This document shows positions 17,368 to 26,668 of a stretch of DNA of 32,127 nt, in pieces. Each line of letters starts with the position of its first letter. Positions within the stretch are counted from its first letter, which is position 1. The stretch is from an uncultured Gemmatimonadota bacterium. Its GTDB lineage: Bacteria; Gemmatimonadota; Gemmatimonadetes; Gemmatimonadales; GWC2-71-9. The position numbers were made by a program, and so were the translations under genes. Where the stretch lies: NCBI GenBank assembly GCA_937871775.1, contig CALMOP010000269.1, positions 1 through 32,127 of the forward strand, given 5' to 3'. The notes under the pieces were generated by a model. That model was given only the letters and a program-made list of their open reading frames with translations, searched no databases and was not told the origin of the DNA.

Positions 17368-18576
17368 TCACCCGAGCGCCTCCACGATCACCGCCTCTCC
17401 CTGGCCACCGCCGATACAGGCACTGGCCAACCCACGGCGCTGGCCGCGGGCCCGGAGCGCATGCAGCAGGTGCAGGGTCAGCCGGGCTCCGGTCGCGGCC
17501 AGCGGATGCCCGATCGCAATCGCCCCGCCGTCGGCGTTGGTCCGGGCCCGGTCCAGCCCCAGTTCGCGTTCGACCGCCAGATACTGGGCGGCGAAGGCCT
17601 CGTTGACCTCGATCAGGTCCATCTGGTCCAGCGTGAGCGAGGCACGGGCCAGCGCCTTGCGCGCCGCCGGCGCGGGACCGATGCCCATGAGCCCCGGTTC
17701 GACCCCCGTCACCGCCCATGCCACCAGGCGGCCGATCGGCTTCCATCCCCGGGCCGCCGCGGTCTCGGCGTCCGTCAAGACCAGGGCCGCGGCGCCGTCA
17801 CAGATGCCCGAGGCGTTGCCGGCGGTGACCACGCCATCCTTGCGGAAGTAGGGTGGCAGTTTCCCCAGACCCTCGGCGCTGGTGTCGGGGCGGAGATGTT
17901 CGTCGCTAGCCCAGGGTTCGTCGGCCTTGGTCTTGCGATTCCGGATCGGGACCGGCACCACCTCCTCGCGGAATCGTCCCGCGGCCCAGGCCGCGGCTGC
18001 CCGCTGCTGGCTGGCCAGCGCCACCGCGTCCACTTCGCTCCGTGAGAGCTGGTAGCGTTCGGCCAGCGCCTCGGCGGTTTCCGCCATCGACAGCCCGCAC
18101 TGTGGGTCCCGCAGCGCTTCCCACAGGGCGTCTTCCAGCGGAGGTGGGGGACCGAGCCGCAGCCCCCAGCGGGCTCCCCGGAGAACATGCGGCGCCTGGC
18201 TCATCGATTCCGCGCCGCCCACCAGCACCAATCGCGATTCCCCCAGCAGGATCTGCTGTGCCCCCTGAACGATCGCCTCGAACCCGGAGCCGCACAGCCG
18301 GTTCACGGTGACTGCCGGGGTCTCGACCGCACAGCCGCTCCGCAACGCGACGTGGCGTGCCAGGTAGATCGCATCGGCACTGGTCTGCAGCGCATTGCCG
18401 AAGACCACATGCTCGATCTCCATGGGGGCCACCCCCGAACGCTCCAGCGCCGCCCGTCCGGCGATCACACCCAGATCGGTGGCGGAGTGATCCTTGAGGC
18501 TGCCCCCGAAGGTTCCGAATCCGGTGCGGACTCCGGAGAGAATCACTACATCCCGGCTGTGGCCCTGGGTGGCCAT
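17368..18576 (-). CDS. Acetyl-CoA acetyltransferase (thiolase)
   Basis: VNRLCGSGFEAIVQGAQQILLGE (nucleophilic Cys), NASGICDGAAALVL, EVNEAFAAQYLAVERELGLD, NADGGAIAIGHPLAATGAR, ASACIGGGQGEAVIVEAL. Confidence 0.95.
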   Translation of the reverse strand: MATQGHSRDVVILSGVRTGFGTFGGSLKDHSATDLGVIAGRAALERSGVAPMEIEHVVFGNALQTSADAIYLARHVALRSGCAVETPAVTVNRLCGSGFEAIVQGAQQILLGESRLVLVGGAESMSQAPHVLRGARWGLRLGPPPPLEDALWEALRDPQCGLSMAETAEALAERYQLSRSEVDAVALASQQRAAAAWAAGRFREEVVPVPIRNRKTKADEPWASDEHLRPDTSAEGLGKLPPYFRKDGVVTAGNASGICDGAAALVLTDAETAAARGWKPIGRLVAWAVTGVEPGLMGIGPAPAARKALARASLTLDQMDLIEVNEAFAAQYLAVERELGLDRARTNADGGAIAIGHPLAATGARLTLHLLHALRARGQRRGLASACIGGGQGEAVIVEALG

Positions 18577-18666
18577 CGTGGACTCCCTATATAAGGAAGG
18601 GACCGCTCAGAACCCGAAATATCGCCCCCCCAGAGGGGCAAGTCGAGCGAGGGCTAAATAATTGGC

Positions 18667-18681
18667 TGCAACGAGGTTGCA
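18667..18681. promoter_or_regulatory. Short perfect inverted repeat TGCAAC-GAG-GTTGCA upstream of the thiolase gene
   Basis: Read directly; lies in the AT-richer gap between the thiolase start and the zinc-ribbon gene. Operator role is speculative. Confidence 0.3.
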
Positions 18682-18739
18682 TGGGAAAAGAGGGGCCCCG
18701 CCAACCGGGGTGCTCGAGGGCCGGGCTCGCCGGGGGGAC

Positions 18740-19480
18740 TCACGTCTCTTCGACCAGGTGACCGCAGCTGATGCAGTGGCGCCAGCCCAGCTCCAGCTCT
18801 GCCTGGCACTCGGGACATCGGGTATAGGACTGATTCTCACCACAGTGGGGACAGAAGTTCACGGCGCGGCCGGCCGGCAGACGACCGCCGCAGTACCCGC
18901 AACGGACTCCGGAATCGCGGTACAACCGCGGGCCCACCGGATCCGGCTCCGCAGTGATACGCGGCGGTGCCGGTCCGATCGGGGGTAGAGGTGGTGCCGG
19001 CTCGGCGCTGAAGGAGGCACGCCGAGCCGGTTCGGCGCCGGCTGGCCGCAGGTCGGTGGGTGAGCGTGGTTCTGTGAGGGAGCGATCCGGAGGGTCGAAG
19101 TCTTCCTCGGGCGGCGCGTAAGCTTCCTCCGGTCCCGGTCCGAGGGCATGGGCCAGGGGCTCGGTGCCCAGCAGCAGCTCCTCGCCGGCGTAGCCCCTGA
19201 GCAGACCGAGGTCGGGATTGGGAGAGGCCAACTGCTCCCGGAAGATGGCGGCCATCTCCTCCGAGACCATGCGCACCAGGCCGCCTTCTCCCGCGCACAG
19301 CCGGAGCAGCAGCAGATCGTAGTCTTCCGCGGAGTCGATGCCGAGGGACCGGCGATTGGTGCGGTAGGGGATGACCGACTCGATCAAGTCACCGAGCGCG
19401 AGAGGCCGGTGCAACCGGGCCGGATCAATCGCGATCAGGTTGTCCACCAGCCGCCGAAAGAGCCGCTCGAGGTCGGTCAT
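18740..19480 (-). CDS. Zinc-ribbon domain protein (double zinc ribbon at C-terminus)
   Basis: RCGYCGGRLPAGRAVNFCPHCGENQSYTRCPECQAELELGWRHCISCGHLVEET. Start placed at ATG 19480. Confidence 0.75.
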   Translation of the reverse strand: MTDLERLFRRLVDNLIAIDPARLHRPLALGDLIESVIPYRTNRRSLGIDSAEDYDLLLLRLCAGEGGLVRMVSEEMAAIFREQLASPNPDLGLLRGYAGEELLLGTEPLAHALGPGPEEAYAPPEEDFDPPDRSLTEPRSPTDLRPAGAEPARRASFSAEPAPPLPPIGPAPPRITAEPDPVGPRLYRDSGVRCGYCGGRLPAGRAVNFCPHCGENQSYTRCPECQAELELGWRHCISCGHLVEET

Positions 19481-19536
19481 CGCTGTGGCAGAGTAGGCGA
19501 GGGCCCGGAGGGTGTCAAGCAATCCGGGAGGGCACC

Positions 19537-20169
19537 CTACTCCTGGAGCGCCAGCGGGATCGGTTCCGCCGCCGCCACCCGGGCGGCCAGCCGCTGGAAG
19601 GCCTGGTCGGGATCATAGCCGGCAAACTGGCCCCGGGCGCGGCGCTGCTCCAGCCACGGGCCGAATCCGGACTCCACCGCACCCTGGGATGTGACCTGAT
19701 CGGTCGCGGCCCGTACCGCGAGGTCGTTGGCGTACTCGTTCTTGGGGTGGCCCCGGTGGCCGCGAACCCAGGCCCACTGGACCTCATGGCGGTGGGCCGA
19801 GTCTACCAGCACCCGCCACAGCTCGAGGTTCTCGATTTCCCCGCCCTTCCGCTTCCACCCCCGGGCGACCCATCCGGGGACCCATTCCCGCATGCCCTTC
19901 ACGAGGTACTCGGAATCGGACACCAGCAGCGCGCGCAATCGCTGGCCCTTGCCCGCGAGCAGCTGCAGCGCGGCGATGGCCCCGGCCAGGGCCATGCGGT
20001 TGTTGGTGGTATCGGGGGCATGAATGAAGAAGTCCCGACGCTGAAGCCGCCCGCCGGCCTGCACCTCGATCAGGCCGCCGGCGCCACCAGGGGTCGGGCG
20101 GTCCCGGCCGTTGCCGAGACAGCTCTCGTCAAGATGCAAAACGGCGATGGGAACCGGTAACGCGGGCAC
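19537..20169 (-). CDS. Ribonuclease HI-like protein, divergent catalytic motif
   Basis: LHLDESCLGN...PGGAGG, TTNNRMALAGAIAALQLL, LLVSDSEYLVKGMREWVPGWVARGWKRKGGEIENLELWRVL, WAWVRGHRGHPKNEYANDLA. Overlaps the USP stop by 41 nt, so the start could be internal. Confidence 0.88.
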   Translation of the reverse strand: MPALPVPIAVLHLDESCLGNGRDRPTPGGAGGLIEVQAGGRLQRRDFFIHAPDTTNNRMALAGAIAALQLLAGKGQRLRALLVSDSEYLVKGMREWVPGWVARGWKRKGGEIENLELWRVLVDSAHRHEVQWAWVRGHRGHPKNEYANDLAVRAATDQVTSQGAVESGFGPWLEQRRARGQFAGYDPDQAFQRLAARVAAAEPIPLALQE

Positions 20170-21013
20170 CAGGGGGGGCGGCTTGCATGTGGACCAGCAC
20201 GGGAATCTCGGTCGCCCTCAGGATGCTTTCGGTATGGGACGGTACCTCCCACCCGGAGCCTTCGTTGTGGGCCCCGGCGAAGAGGGCGTTGATGCGGAGC
20301 CGGCTCACCGTTTCGGCCACCACGCTTTCCAGATCGCCCGAGGCCAGGTGCATCTCGAAATCCAGTGGGGTGAGCGACAGGGCCCCCGAGGCGCGGGCCA
20401 TGGTGCGGCGGCCGGCTTCCTGGTCGTCGGCGACGTGCAGCACGTCGAGATGGGCCCCGGTAATCCCGGCGAACCGCGAGGCGAACGCCAGGGCGCCCTC
20501 GCTGGCGGACCCCCCACCGTAAGCCACCAGTACCCGGTCCATCTCGGTGGGGGCGGACCCACACACCAGCACCGGACGGGGACAGCGGCGGATCAGGTCG
20601 CGGGTGTCGGGCCCCAGCGGGTCATCGCCGGCCCGGGCCCGCGTGCCGCGGAGACCGATCCGGCCCACCAGAATCACGCCAACCTCCTGGGCCAGCTCCC
20701 GGAGCACGTCACCGACGTGACCCTCGCGCATGACGGTCTCCACCTCGAGTCCGACCCGGCGCACCGCCCCCGCCGCGTCCCGCAGCATGGCCTGCGCCGC
20801 TTCTTCATGCTCCCGGCGAGAGGTGGGCGCACTGCCGGGAGTCCACTCCATCCAGGGCGCCCCCAGCGACATCTCCGCGGTTCGGCCCGGCGGCGGCGAA
20901 ACGTGCGCCATGACCACCCGGGAGCGGAAGCGCTGCCCGATCAGGATCGCCTGCGCCAGCGCGACTTGGGCCTGGGTCGACCCGTCGAGGCCCACCAGCA
21001 GGGAGGTCCACAT
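20129..21013 (-). CDS. Universal stress protein, two UspA domains
   Basis: MWTSLLVGLDGSTQAQVALAQAILIGQRF...HVSPP; second domain DRVLVAYGGGSASEGALAFASRFAG...IPVLVHMQ. Confidence 0.85.
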   Translation of the reverse strand: MWTSLLVGLDGSTQAQVALAQAILIGQRFRSRVVMAHVSPPPGRTAEMSLGAPWMEWTPGSAPTSRREHEEAAQAMLRDAAGAVRRVGLEVETVMREGHVGDVLRELAQEVGVILVGRIGLRGTRARAGDDPLGPDTRDLIRRCPRPVLVCGSAPTEMDRVLVAYGGGSASEGALAFASRFAGITGAHLDVLHVADDQEAGRRTMARASGALSLTPLDFEMHLASGDLESVVAETVSRLRINALFAGAHNEGSGWEVPSHTESILRATEIPVLVHMQAAPPGARVTGSHRRFAS

Positions 21014-21058
21014 GGGTTGAGGGTGGGGCTTGTGACAAGGCGTGTCAAGGGGAAAACG

Positions 21059-21271
21059 TCACAGCACCTGAAAGGCGTCCAGCTCCTCCAGGGCGAACAC
21101 CAGCTCCTCGCCGGTCATGGGCAGCCGGCCGACAAACGCCTCACGGGCGGCCCGGGTAACCAATGCCACCGCCACCACGATGTGCTCGTTGCCGCGACGT
21201 CGGACCGCGACCCGGCGCCCATCGCGGATAGCGCGCTCCAGCTGGTCCAGCCGCTCCGGCGACCACCGCAT
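21059..21271 (-). CDS. Small hypothetical protein abutting selD
   Basis: 70 aa; its ATG directly follows the selD stop (0-nt spacing), same strand. Confidence 0.5.
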   Translation of the reverse strand: MRWSPERLDQLERAIRDGRRVAVRRRGNEHIVVAVALVTRAAREAFVGRLPMTGEELVFALEELDAFQVL

Positions 21272-22342
21272 CTAGGCGCTCCGTTCGACCCGGATCCGGC
21301 CGGGTTCCGCGGTCACCTCGCCGATCCGGGCCCGGGCCGGCGTTGCCTCCCGGGCCAGCGCCGTCAACAGCGCTGCTTCCTGCGCCGGTGGAACGGCTAG
21401 CAGCAGGCCGCCGGAGGTCTGGGCATCCACCAGCAGCAACCGGTCCAGCGGGTCGACCTCCGGAGCCCAGGTCACATCGCCCCCCAGGTCTGCGAGATTG
21501 CGTTCGGTCCCGCCCGGGACCGCTCCGGCGCGGGCCAGCTCTCTGACGCCCGGGAAGATGGGCACCTGATCCGCCCCGATACGCGCGCCCACGCCACTGC
21601 CCTGGACCAGGTTCCGCAGGTGACCCAGCAAGCCGTATCCGGTGACATCGGTGGCAGCGCGCACCCCGTGGGCCAGGGCGGCACGCATGGCCCCGAGGTT
21701 CAGGGTCAGCATCGACTGAATCGCCTCGACCAGACGGTCCTCCACGACCAGGCCGCGCTTCAGCGCGGTGGTGAGGATGCCGGTACCCAGCGGCTTGGTG
21801 AGGATCAGCGCGTCGCCGGGCCGGGCTCCCCGGTTGGTCAGCAGCCGGTCGGGATGGGCCTCTCCGATGGCGACCATGCCAAGATGCGGCTCGAGGGCAT
21901 CCACCGAGTGTCCCCCGACGACCGGGCACCCCGCCTGTGCCGCGACCTCGCCTAGGCCCGCGAGCGCCTCACCGAGCAGTTCCATGGGGACCCCGGTCCG
22001 GGGCCAACCGACCAGACTCAGCCCAAATCGGGGGGTGGCCCCCATCGCATACAGGTCGCTCAGCGCGTTGGCGGCGGCGATCCGGCCCCAGGTTGCGGCA
22101 TCATCCACCACCGGGGTGAAGAAATCCACCGTGGCCACCAGAGCACGCTCCGCGTCCAGGCGGTAGACGGCGGCGTCGTCCCGGGTGGCCTGGTCCACGA
22201 GGATCCGGGGATCCTCGGCACGGGGCAGATGGCGCAGCACCTGCGCCAACTCGGCGATGCCGAGCTTGCAGGCTCAACCGGCACCGTGTGACAGGGTCGA
22301 AAGCCGGATCCGGGGACGCTGATCGCCGGGCTGATCGGGCAT
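21272..22342 (-). CDS. selD: Selenophosphate synthase SelD with in-frame UGA (Sec) at 22276-22274
   Basis: Extending the tracked ORF (21272-22249) upstream gives MPDQPGDQRPRIRLSTLSHGAG-U-ACKLGIAELAQVLRHLP. GAG-U/C-xCK is the SelD active-site motif, and the body matches SelD throughout (GGHSVDALEPHLGMVAIG, TDVTGYGLLGHL, DAQTSGGLLLAV). ATG at 22342. Confidence 0.93.
22240..22272 (-). promoter_or_regulatory. Candidate bacterial SECIS hairpin immediately downstream of the selD UGA
   Basis: On the minus strand CCTGC-AAG-CTCGGC-ATC-GCCGAG-TTGGC-GCAGG: 6-bp apical stem plus 5-bp lower stem, starting just after the UGA. Confidence 0.6.
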
Positions 22343-22451
22343 GGAGCCTCCGGACTGTGTGGATTGAAGGGGGCGGCGAGCGCAACCGGCCTGACGACGC
22401 ACCGAACGAGTCGATCAGCGCAGGCCTGGCCGCTGGAGCGGCCTTACGCGG

Positions 22452-22805
22452 TCAGGACATGACCTGGCCGAGCAGCGGGCCGGCCAGCACCAGTCGCAGC
22501 ACCTCCGGGGCGACCTCGCGCCAGTCGACGGTTCCCTGGTGCCGCAGCCGCCACGGCAGTTCCATCAGGCCGCCCAGGAGCAGGAACAGCAGCGCGGAGC
22601 CACCCGAGCCAAGGCTCCCGAACCACAGGGCGCCCAGCAGGGTCAGCAGCACGCTCTCCGAAACCAGGCTTCGCCAGCCCTCCCGGAGCGGCGCCGACCA
22701 GGGTCCCGCGCCGGCCCCACGCCTCACGCGGTATGCCACCGCCCGCCAGGCGGTGGAGTATCCCAGCAGCAGCAGAAACCCCAGCAGCACCGGGGTGAGG
22801 GCCAT
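22452..22805 (-). CDS. Small hypothetical membrane protein
   Basis: 117 aa; hydrophobic segments LTPVLLGFLLLLGYS and VLLTLLGALWFGSLGSGGSALLFLLLGGL. Confidence 0.55.
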   Translation of the reverse strand: MALTPVLLGFLLLLGYSTAWRAVAYRVRRGAGAGPWSAPLREGWRSLVSESVLLTLLGALWFGSLGSGGSALLFLLLGGLMELPWRLRHQGTVDWREVAPEVLRLVLAGPLLGQVMS

Positions 22806-22808
22806 GGG

Positions 22809-24191
22809 CTACTGCGCGGCGATGAGGGAGTCGGCGAGGTACAGCAGGCCCCGCACCATCACCCGGTCGACCGTGCGGGTGTTGCGAATATCGACCAGCG
22901 GGTTCTCCCGCAGGATCACCAGGTCCGCCACCCGTCCCGGTGCGATGAGCCCCAGCGAATCTCCCCCGAGCAGCACGGCCGGGTTGATCGTGGCGGTCGC
23001 GATGGCGTCGACCGGAGTAAGCCCCGCCTGGACCAGCAGTTCCAGTTCCCGGTGCAGGCTCAGTCCGGGCACCAGCAGCTGATTGCTGGCGTCGGTCCCG
23101 GCAATGATTCTCCCCCCTGCCGCCCGGAACTCCCTGATGAACAGGTCCTGATTGGCCCGGGAGGCACGGAAGCTGGGGAAGTCCGCTGCGATCCAGCCGG
23201 CCCGGGCTACCATGCCGGGGAGATCCCAGCGCCGGATGATGGAATCCGGGAGTGAGCGCACGTCGGGGTTGTTGATCGCCGCCGAATCATCCAGCCGACT
23301 GTAGGTGTCGTGCAGGACCAGGGTCGGGACGACGGCCACGTGGGCGTTCGCCAGGGTCACCGCCACCCGGTTCAGGGCGACACTGTCCAGCTTGGCCCAG
23401 CCCTTCTCGAAGTAGGTCCAGCCGCGCCAGAACGACGCCCGGTGTTCGGCGAAGAACCGGTCCGGACTTCCGGCGGCCTCCGGAACGCCGCTCATGTGTT
23501 CGATGGAGGATACCCCGAGGCGGGCCGCGGTAATCGCGTCGGTAAGTCCCAGATGGGCTGTCACCCGCAGGTTGAAGCTGCCGGCCTCGTCCATCAGCGG
23601 CCGCAGCAGGTCCGGGGTGATCCGGGTGTAGATCTTGATGTAGTCGACGCCGGCGACCGCACGGGAATCCACCGCCCGGCGGGCCTCGGTGGCGTTGGCG
23701 ACTTCGGTAGCGTTTGAGAAGGTGGCCGGCGAGCCGTCGATCATCGCTCCGGCGCTGAAGATGCGTGGCGAGGCGAGGCCGCCGCGCCCGATCTGTTCCC
23801 GAAGGTCGAGGATCGAGTCCTGCTCGCCATGCACGTCCCGCACCGCGGTGACGCCGGCGGCCAGGTAGCGGCCGAGGGCCCAGCGTTCGACGTGAACGTG
23901 GCCATCGATGAGGCCGGGAATGATCCAGCGGCCGGTGACGTCGACGACGTCGGCGGTCCGTGGGATGACAAAGCCTTCCCGAGGTACGAGCTGCTCGATC
24001 TTGCCCTGCCGAACGATGATCACGGCGTCCTGCAGCACCCGGTTGTCGGGTGTCAACACATTGCCGCCGACCAGGGCAATGCTGTCCTTCTGGATCGTGG
24101 TGCAGCCGGCGAGCAGCGCGCCCAGCAGCAGCACCACTCTGCGGTCCAGGCGCGCTGCCCCGCTGAAGTCAATCGTTCGAGGTGTGATCAT
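22809..24191 (-). CDS. Amidohydrolase family lipoprotein
   Basis: Lipobox LLLGALLAGC; GGNVLTPDNRVLQDAVIIVRQGKIE, GLIDGHVHVERWALG, TAVRDVHGEQD, YIKIYTRI, HLGLTDA, SIEHMSG, GTDASNQ. Start set at ATG 24191. Confidence 0.88.
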   Translation of the reverse strand: MITPRTIDFSGAARLDRRVVLLLGALLAGCTTIQKDSIALVGGNVLTPDNRVLQDAVIIVRQGKIEQLVPREGFVIPRTADVVDVTGRWIIPGLIDGHVHVERWALGRYLAAGVTAVRDVHGEQDSILDLREQIGRGGLASPRIFSAGAMIDGSPATFSNATEVANATEARRAVDSRAVAGVDYIKIYTRITPDLLRPLMDEAGSFNLRVTAHLGLTDAITAARLGVSSIEHMSGVPEAAGSPDRFFAEHRASFWRGWTYFEKGWAKLDSVALNRVAVTLANAHVAVVPTLVLHDTYSRLDDSAAINNPDVRSLPDSIIRRWDLPGMVARAGWIAADFPSFRASRANQDLFIREFRAAGGRIIAGTDASNQLLVPGLSLHRELELLVQAGLTPVDAIATATINPAVLLGGDSLGLIAPGRVADLVILRENPLVDIRNTRTVDRVMVRGLLYLADSLIAAQ

Positions 24192-24380
24192 GGATATTCT
24201 TCCGCTGGACCGGCCTTCACGCAGGACCGCCGGCGCCGGGGACCGGCACAGGCGGTGGCCCTTGGGCGGAAAGGGCAGGTGGCGCATCGGGTACCGGGCC
24301 ATGGAGTCTGAAACGTGCCGGGTCCCCCCCGATCGGCGCAAGTCGTTCTGGCGCAACCGGCTGCCGGCCTGCGCGGGGCT

Positions 24381-25361
24381 CTATTCCAGGTGCAGACTGT
24401 CGCGGCTGGCCATCCGGACCGCCAGGCTGTCCACCGCCGCCTGCAGTCGCTCCACCCGCTTGAAGAAGGTGGCCGGTGATTCGGTTGGAATCCAGCGCGC
24501 GCCGACCGGTTTGAGCGGGGTCTCCCGGGCCTGATCCGAGAATTCGGCGTCGCCATCATCGTCGGACAGGGCCACCATCGCCCCCAGCACGCCGACGATG
24601 GCCGCACTCCACAGCCACTTTCTCAGCCGGGTCATGACGGAGACCCGGGAGAGGTGGGCCGCCAAGGCAGCCACCAGCACCGTCAGGCCAACCAGGCTGA
24701 CCCCGAGCTCCCAATCAACCCGGCCGGGCCACAGGAACTTGAGGTAGTCGCCCAGGGTGTCGCTGGCCAGCAGTACCACCAGGGCCGCCGCGGGGATCAG
24801 GAAGTGTTCTCGAAACCGGAAGCGGTGCTGAGTGATCCGGCCCACCAGGGCCCAGCCGCCGGCCCAGGCCGCGACCGCCACCAGGATGCCCAGGGTGCCG
24901 CCGACCAGGTTTGTCAGGGTCTCCCGCCCGGTGGCGGTGGTGTACTGGTTGAACAGCAGCACCCCCACGCTGGCCACGGCGAGGGCCAGGTCCCGGGGGG
25001 TGGACCGGCCGATCGCCAGTCGGGGACCGTGGTCCTCCCGCAGCGCCGGTGCCACCGGCTGCCCCGGGTCGATGAACCTGAGCACCGTGCGTCCCAGCCG
25101 GACCACGGTCCCGGAATGAAGCGTCACCCGCCCCACTCGGCCGCCCCCGGATGGCTCGAGGATCCCGTTGGCGCTGCCCAGGTCGGTGAGCACCATTCCC
25201 CCGTGGTCGTCCCGCTCCAGGCGGGCGTGGGTCGGGTCGACGTAGCGGTCATCGAGCACCAGGTCGCTGCGATAGTCGCGACCCAGGGTGGCGGGGAAGG
25301 CCCGGAGCCAGACCCGCCGCCGCACCGCACCACGGCGATCGAGCACCTCCACCACGATCAT
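24381..25361 (-). CDS. FHA-domain membrane protein
   Basis: LGRDYRSDLVLDDRYVDPTHARLERDDHGGMVLTDLGSANGILEPSGG...GTVVRLGRTVLRF is an FHA domain; followed by multiple TM helices. ATGA overlap with the protease gene. Confidence 0.88.
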   Translation of the reverse strand: MIVVEVLDRRGAVRRRVWLRAFPATLGRDYRSDLVLDDRYVDPTHARLERDDHGGMVLTDLGSANGILEPSGGGRVGRVTLHSGTVVRLGRTVLRFIDPGQPVAPALREDHGPRLAIGRSTPRDLALAVASVGVLLFNQYTTATGRETLTNLVGGTLGILVAVAAWAGGWALVGRITQHRFRFREHFLIPAAALVVLLASDTLGDYLKFLWPGRVDWELGVSLVGLTVLVAALAAHLSRVSVMTRLRKWLWSAAIVGVLGAMVALSDDDGDAEFSDQARETPLKPVGARWIPTESPATFFKRVERLQAAVDSLAVRMASRDSLHLE

Positions 25362-26668
25362 GGGGCCGCCCGCGCGATGCTGGCGAGGTAGCGTTCGGCC
25401 AGCCGCCGGGCGTTGGCGAAGGTGACCCCGCTCAGCGTCAAGGTGGTGACCAGGCCGGTGTCCGGGGTCCCCAGCGCCGCAACCCGAAGGAATGCGTCAT
25501 ACAGACCGGGGAGGCGCCGGTAGCCTCGGGTACAGAAGACCGTCTTCAGCACCAGGCCCTGCTGTCGGACGTTTCCCACTTTGCACCGAGTCGAGGTCAC
25601 CACCTCGTCGCTCAGCGCGGCGAACTCGTGGCCGGAGAACTGACCGCTGTAGATCGCGTAGAATCGGAGCGGTCCCAGCTCCCGGGTGCTGAGCAGGGTA
25701 TGGGTCAACTCGAGCACGCCGGACCACTGGTCTTCGGAAATGAAGATGTAGTCATCGGTCGAGCACTGGTGGCGGACCAGCTGATAGGGGAGGGAGGCCC
25801 CGTGGGTGGCGTCACCCCAGCACTTGAAGAACGGGGCCGGCCGAGTGGGAACCCGGAAGCCGCCCAGGGTAATGGTTTCGGCGGAGTCGGTGAACAGGGC
25901 TGCCAGATAACTCTCCTGGTACTGCAGCAGCTGCTGGTCCACCGCCTGGAGCAGCGAGTCCGGTCGCTGGTACCCCGGCTGGGAGGCGAGCCGAAGCAGC
26001 GCCATGACCCGGTCCACCGGGACCAGGAAGCTGACCTGCTCGCCGGCGGTGGACACGTTCACCCCGACCACTTCGCCTCCGGCCATCACCGTCGGGCCTC
26101 CGCTCATTCCCGGGTTGAGCGAACCGGTGAAGTGAATCCGGGGGTACAGGGTGTGTTCCAGCAGTCCGTTGAAAGTGCCCTCGACGATGCTCAGCCCCAG
26201 GTCCAGCGGGTGCCCGAGGGAAAAGAGCCGGGCCCCCCGGTCAGGTGCCGCGGGGGCAAGGGCGAACCAGGGATCGCCTCCCGGTTCGGTACGCAGCAGG
26301 GCCAGGTCGTGCACCACATCGATCGCCAGAATCCGGACCGGTCGAACCCGATCCCTGAGATCGATGAGCTCGGCCCGGTAACGGTCGGGCCGCGCGACGA
26401 GGTCGGAGATCACGTGATAGTTGGTGATCAGGTGGCCCCGGGGCGAGACAAAGAATCCCGACCCGATGGTCGCCTTGGCGCCGGAACTGGTCTCGATGCA
26501 CTGGACCTTCACCACCCGCGACGCGAGCCGGCGGTAGACTGCCGCGGCATCGGGGCTCCCTGCCTGGGCAGCGAGGCCGGCGGCAAGCCAACCGAAAAAC
26601 AAAGCGAGCGCCCCCGACAGCCGGAGCGCTCGCTGGAAACTGTCCTTCCCGCGGGGGGAGCAGGTCAC
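25358..26668 (-). CDS. Trypsin-like serine protease (DegP/S1C-like), secreted
   Basis: GSGFFVSPRGHLITNYHVISD (His), VVHDLALLRTE (Asp), GSLNPGMSGGPTVMAGGEVVGVNV (Ser). GTG start at 26668. Confidence 0.88.
   Translation of the reverse strand: MTCSPRGKDSFQRALRLSGALALFFGWLAAGLAAQAGSPDAAAVYRRLASRVVKVQCIETSSGAKATIGSGFFVSPRGHLITNYHVISDLVARPDRYRAELIDLRDRVRPVRILAIDVVHDLALLRTEPGGDPWFALAPAAPDRGARLFSLGHPLDLGLSIVEGTFNGLLEHTLYPRIHFTGSLNPGMSGGPTVMAGGEVVGVNVSTAGEQVSFLVPVDRVMALLRLASQPGYQRPDSLLQAVDQQLLQYQESYLAALFTDSAETITLGGFRVPTRPAPFFKCWGDATHGASLPYQLVRHQCSTDDYIFISEDQWSGVLELTHTLLSTRELGPLRFYAIYSGQFSGHEFAALSDEVVTSTRCKVGNVRQQGLVLKTVFCTRGYRRLPGLYDAFLRVAALGTPDTGLVTTLTLSGVTFANARRLAERYLASIARAAP

Noticed and set aside
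18577-18600. TATATA just upstream of the thiolase start as a -10 box
   Set aside because: It is about 10 nt from the ATG and would remove the GGGAG ribosome-binding site from the transcript, so it is unlikely as the main promoter.
22288-23082. 264-aa + ORF overlapping the selD 5' end and the amidohydrolase gene
   Set aside because: Ser/Arg-rich antisense frame; conflicts with clear minus-strand genes.
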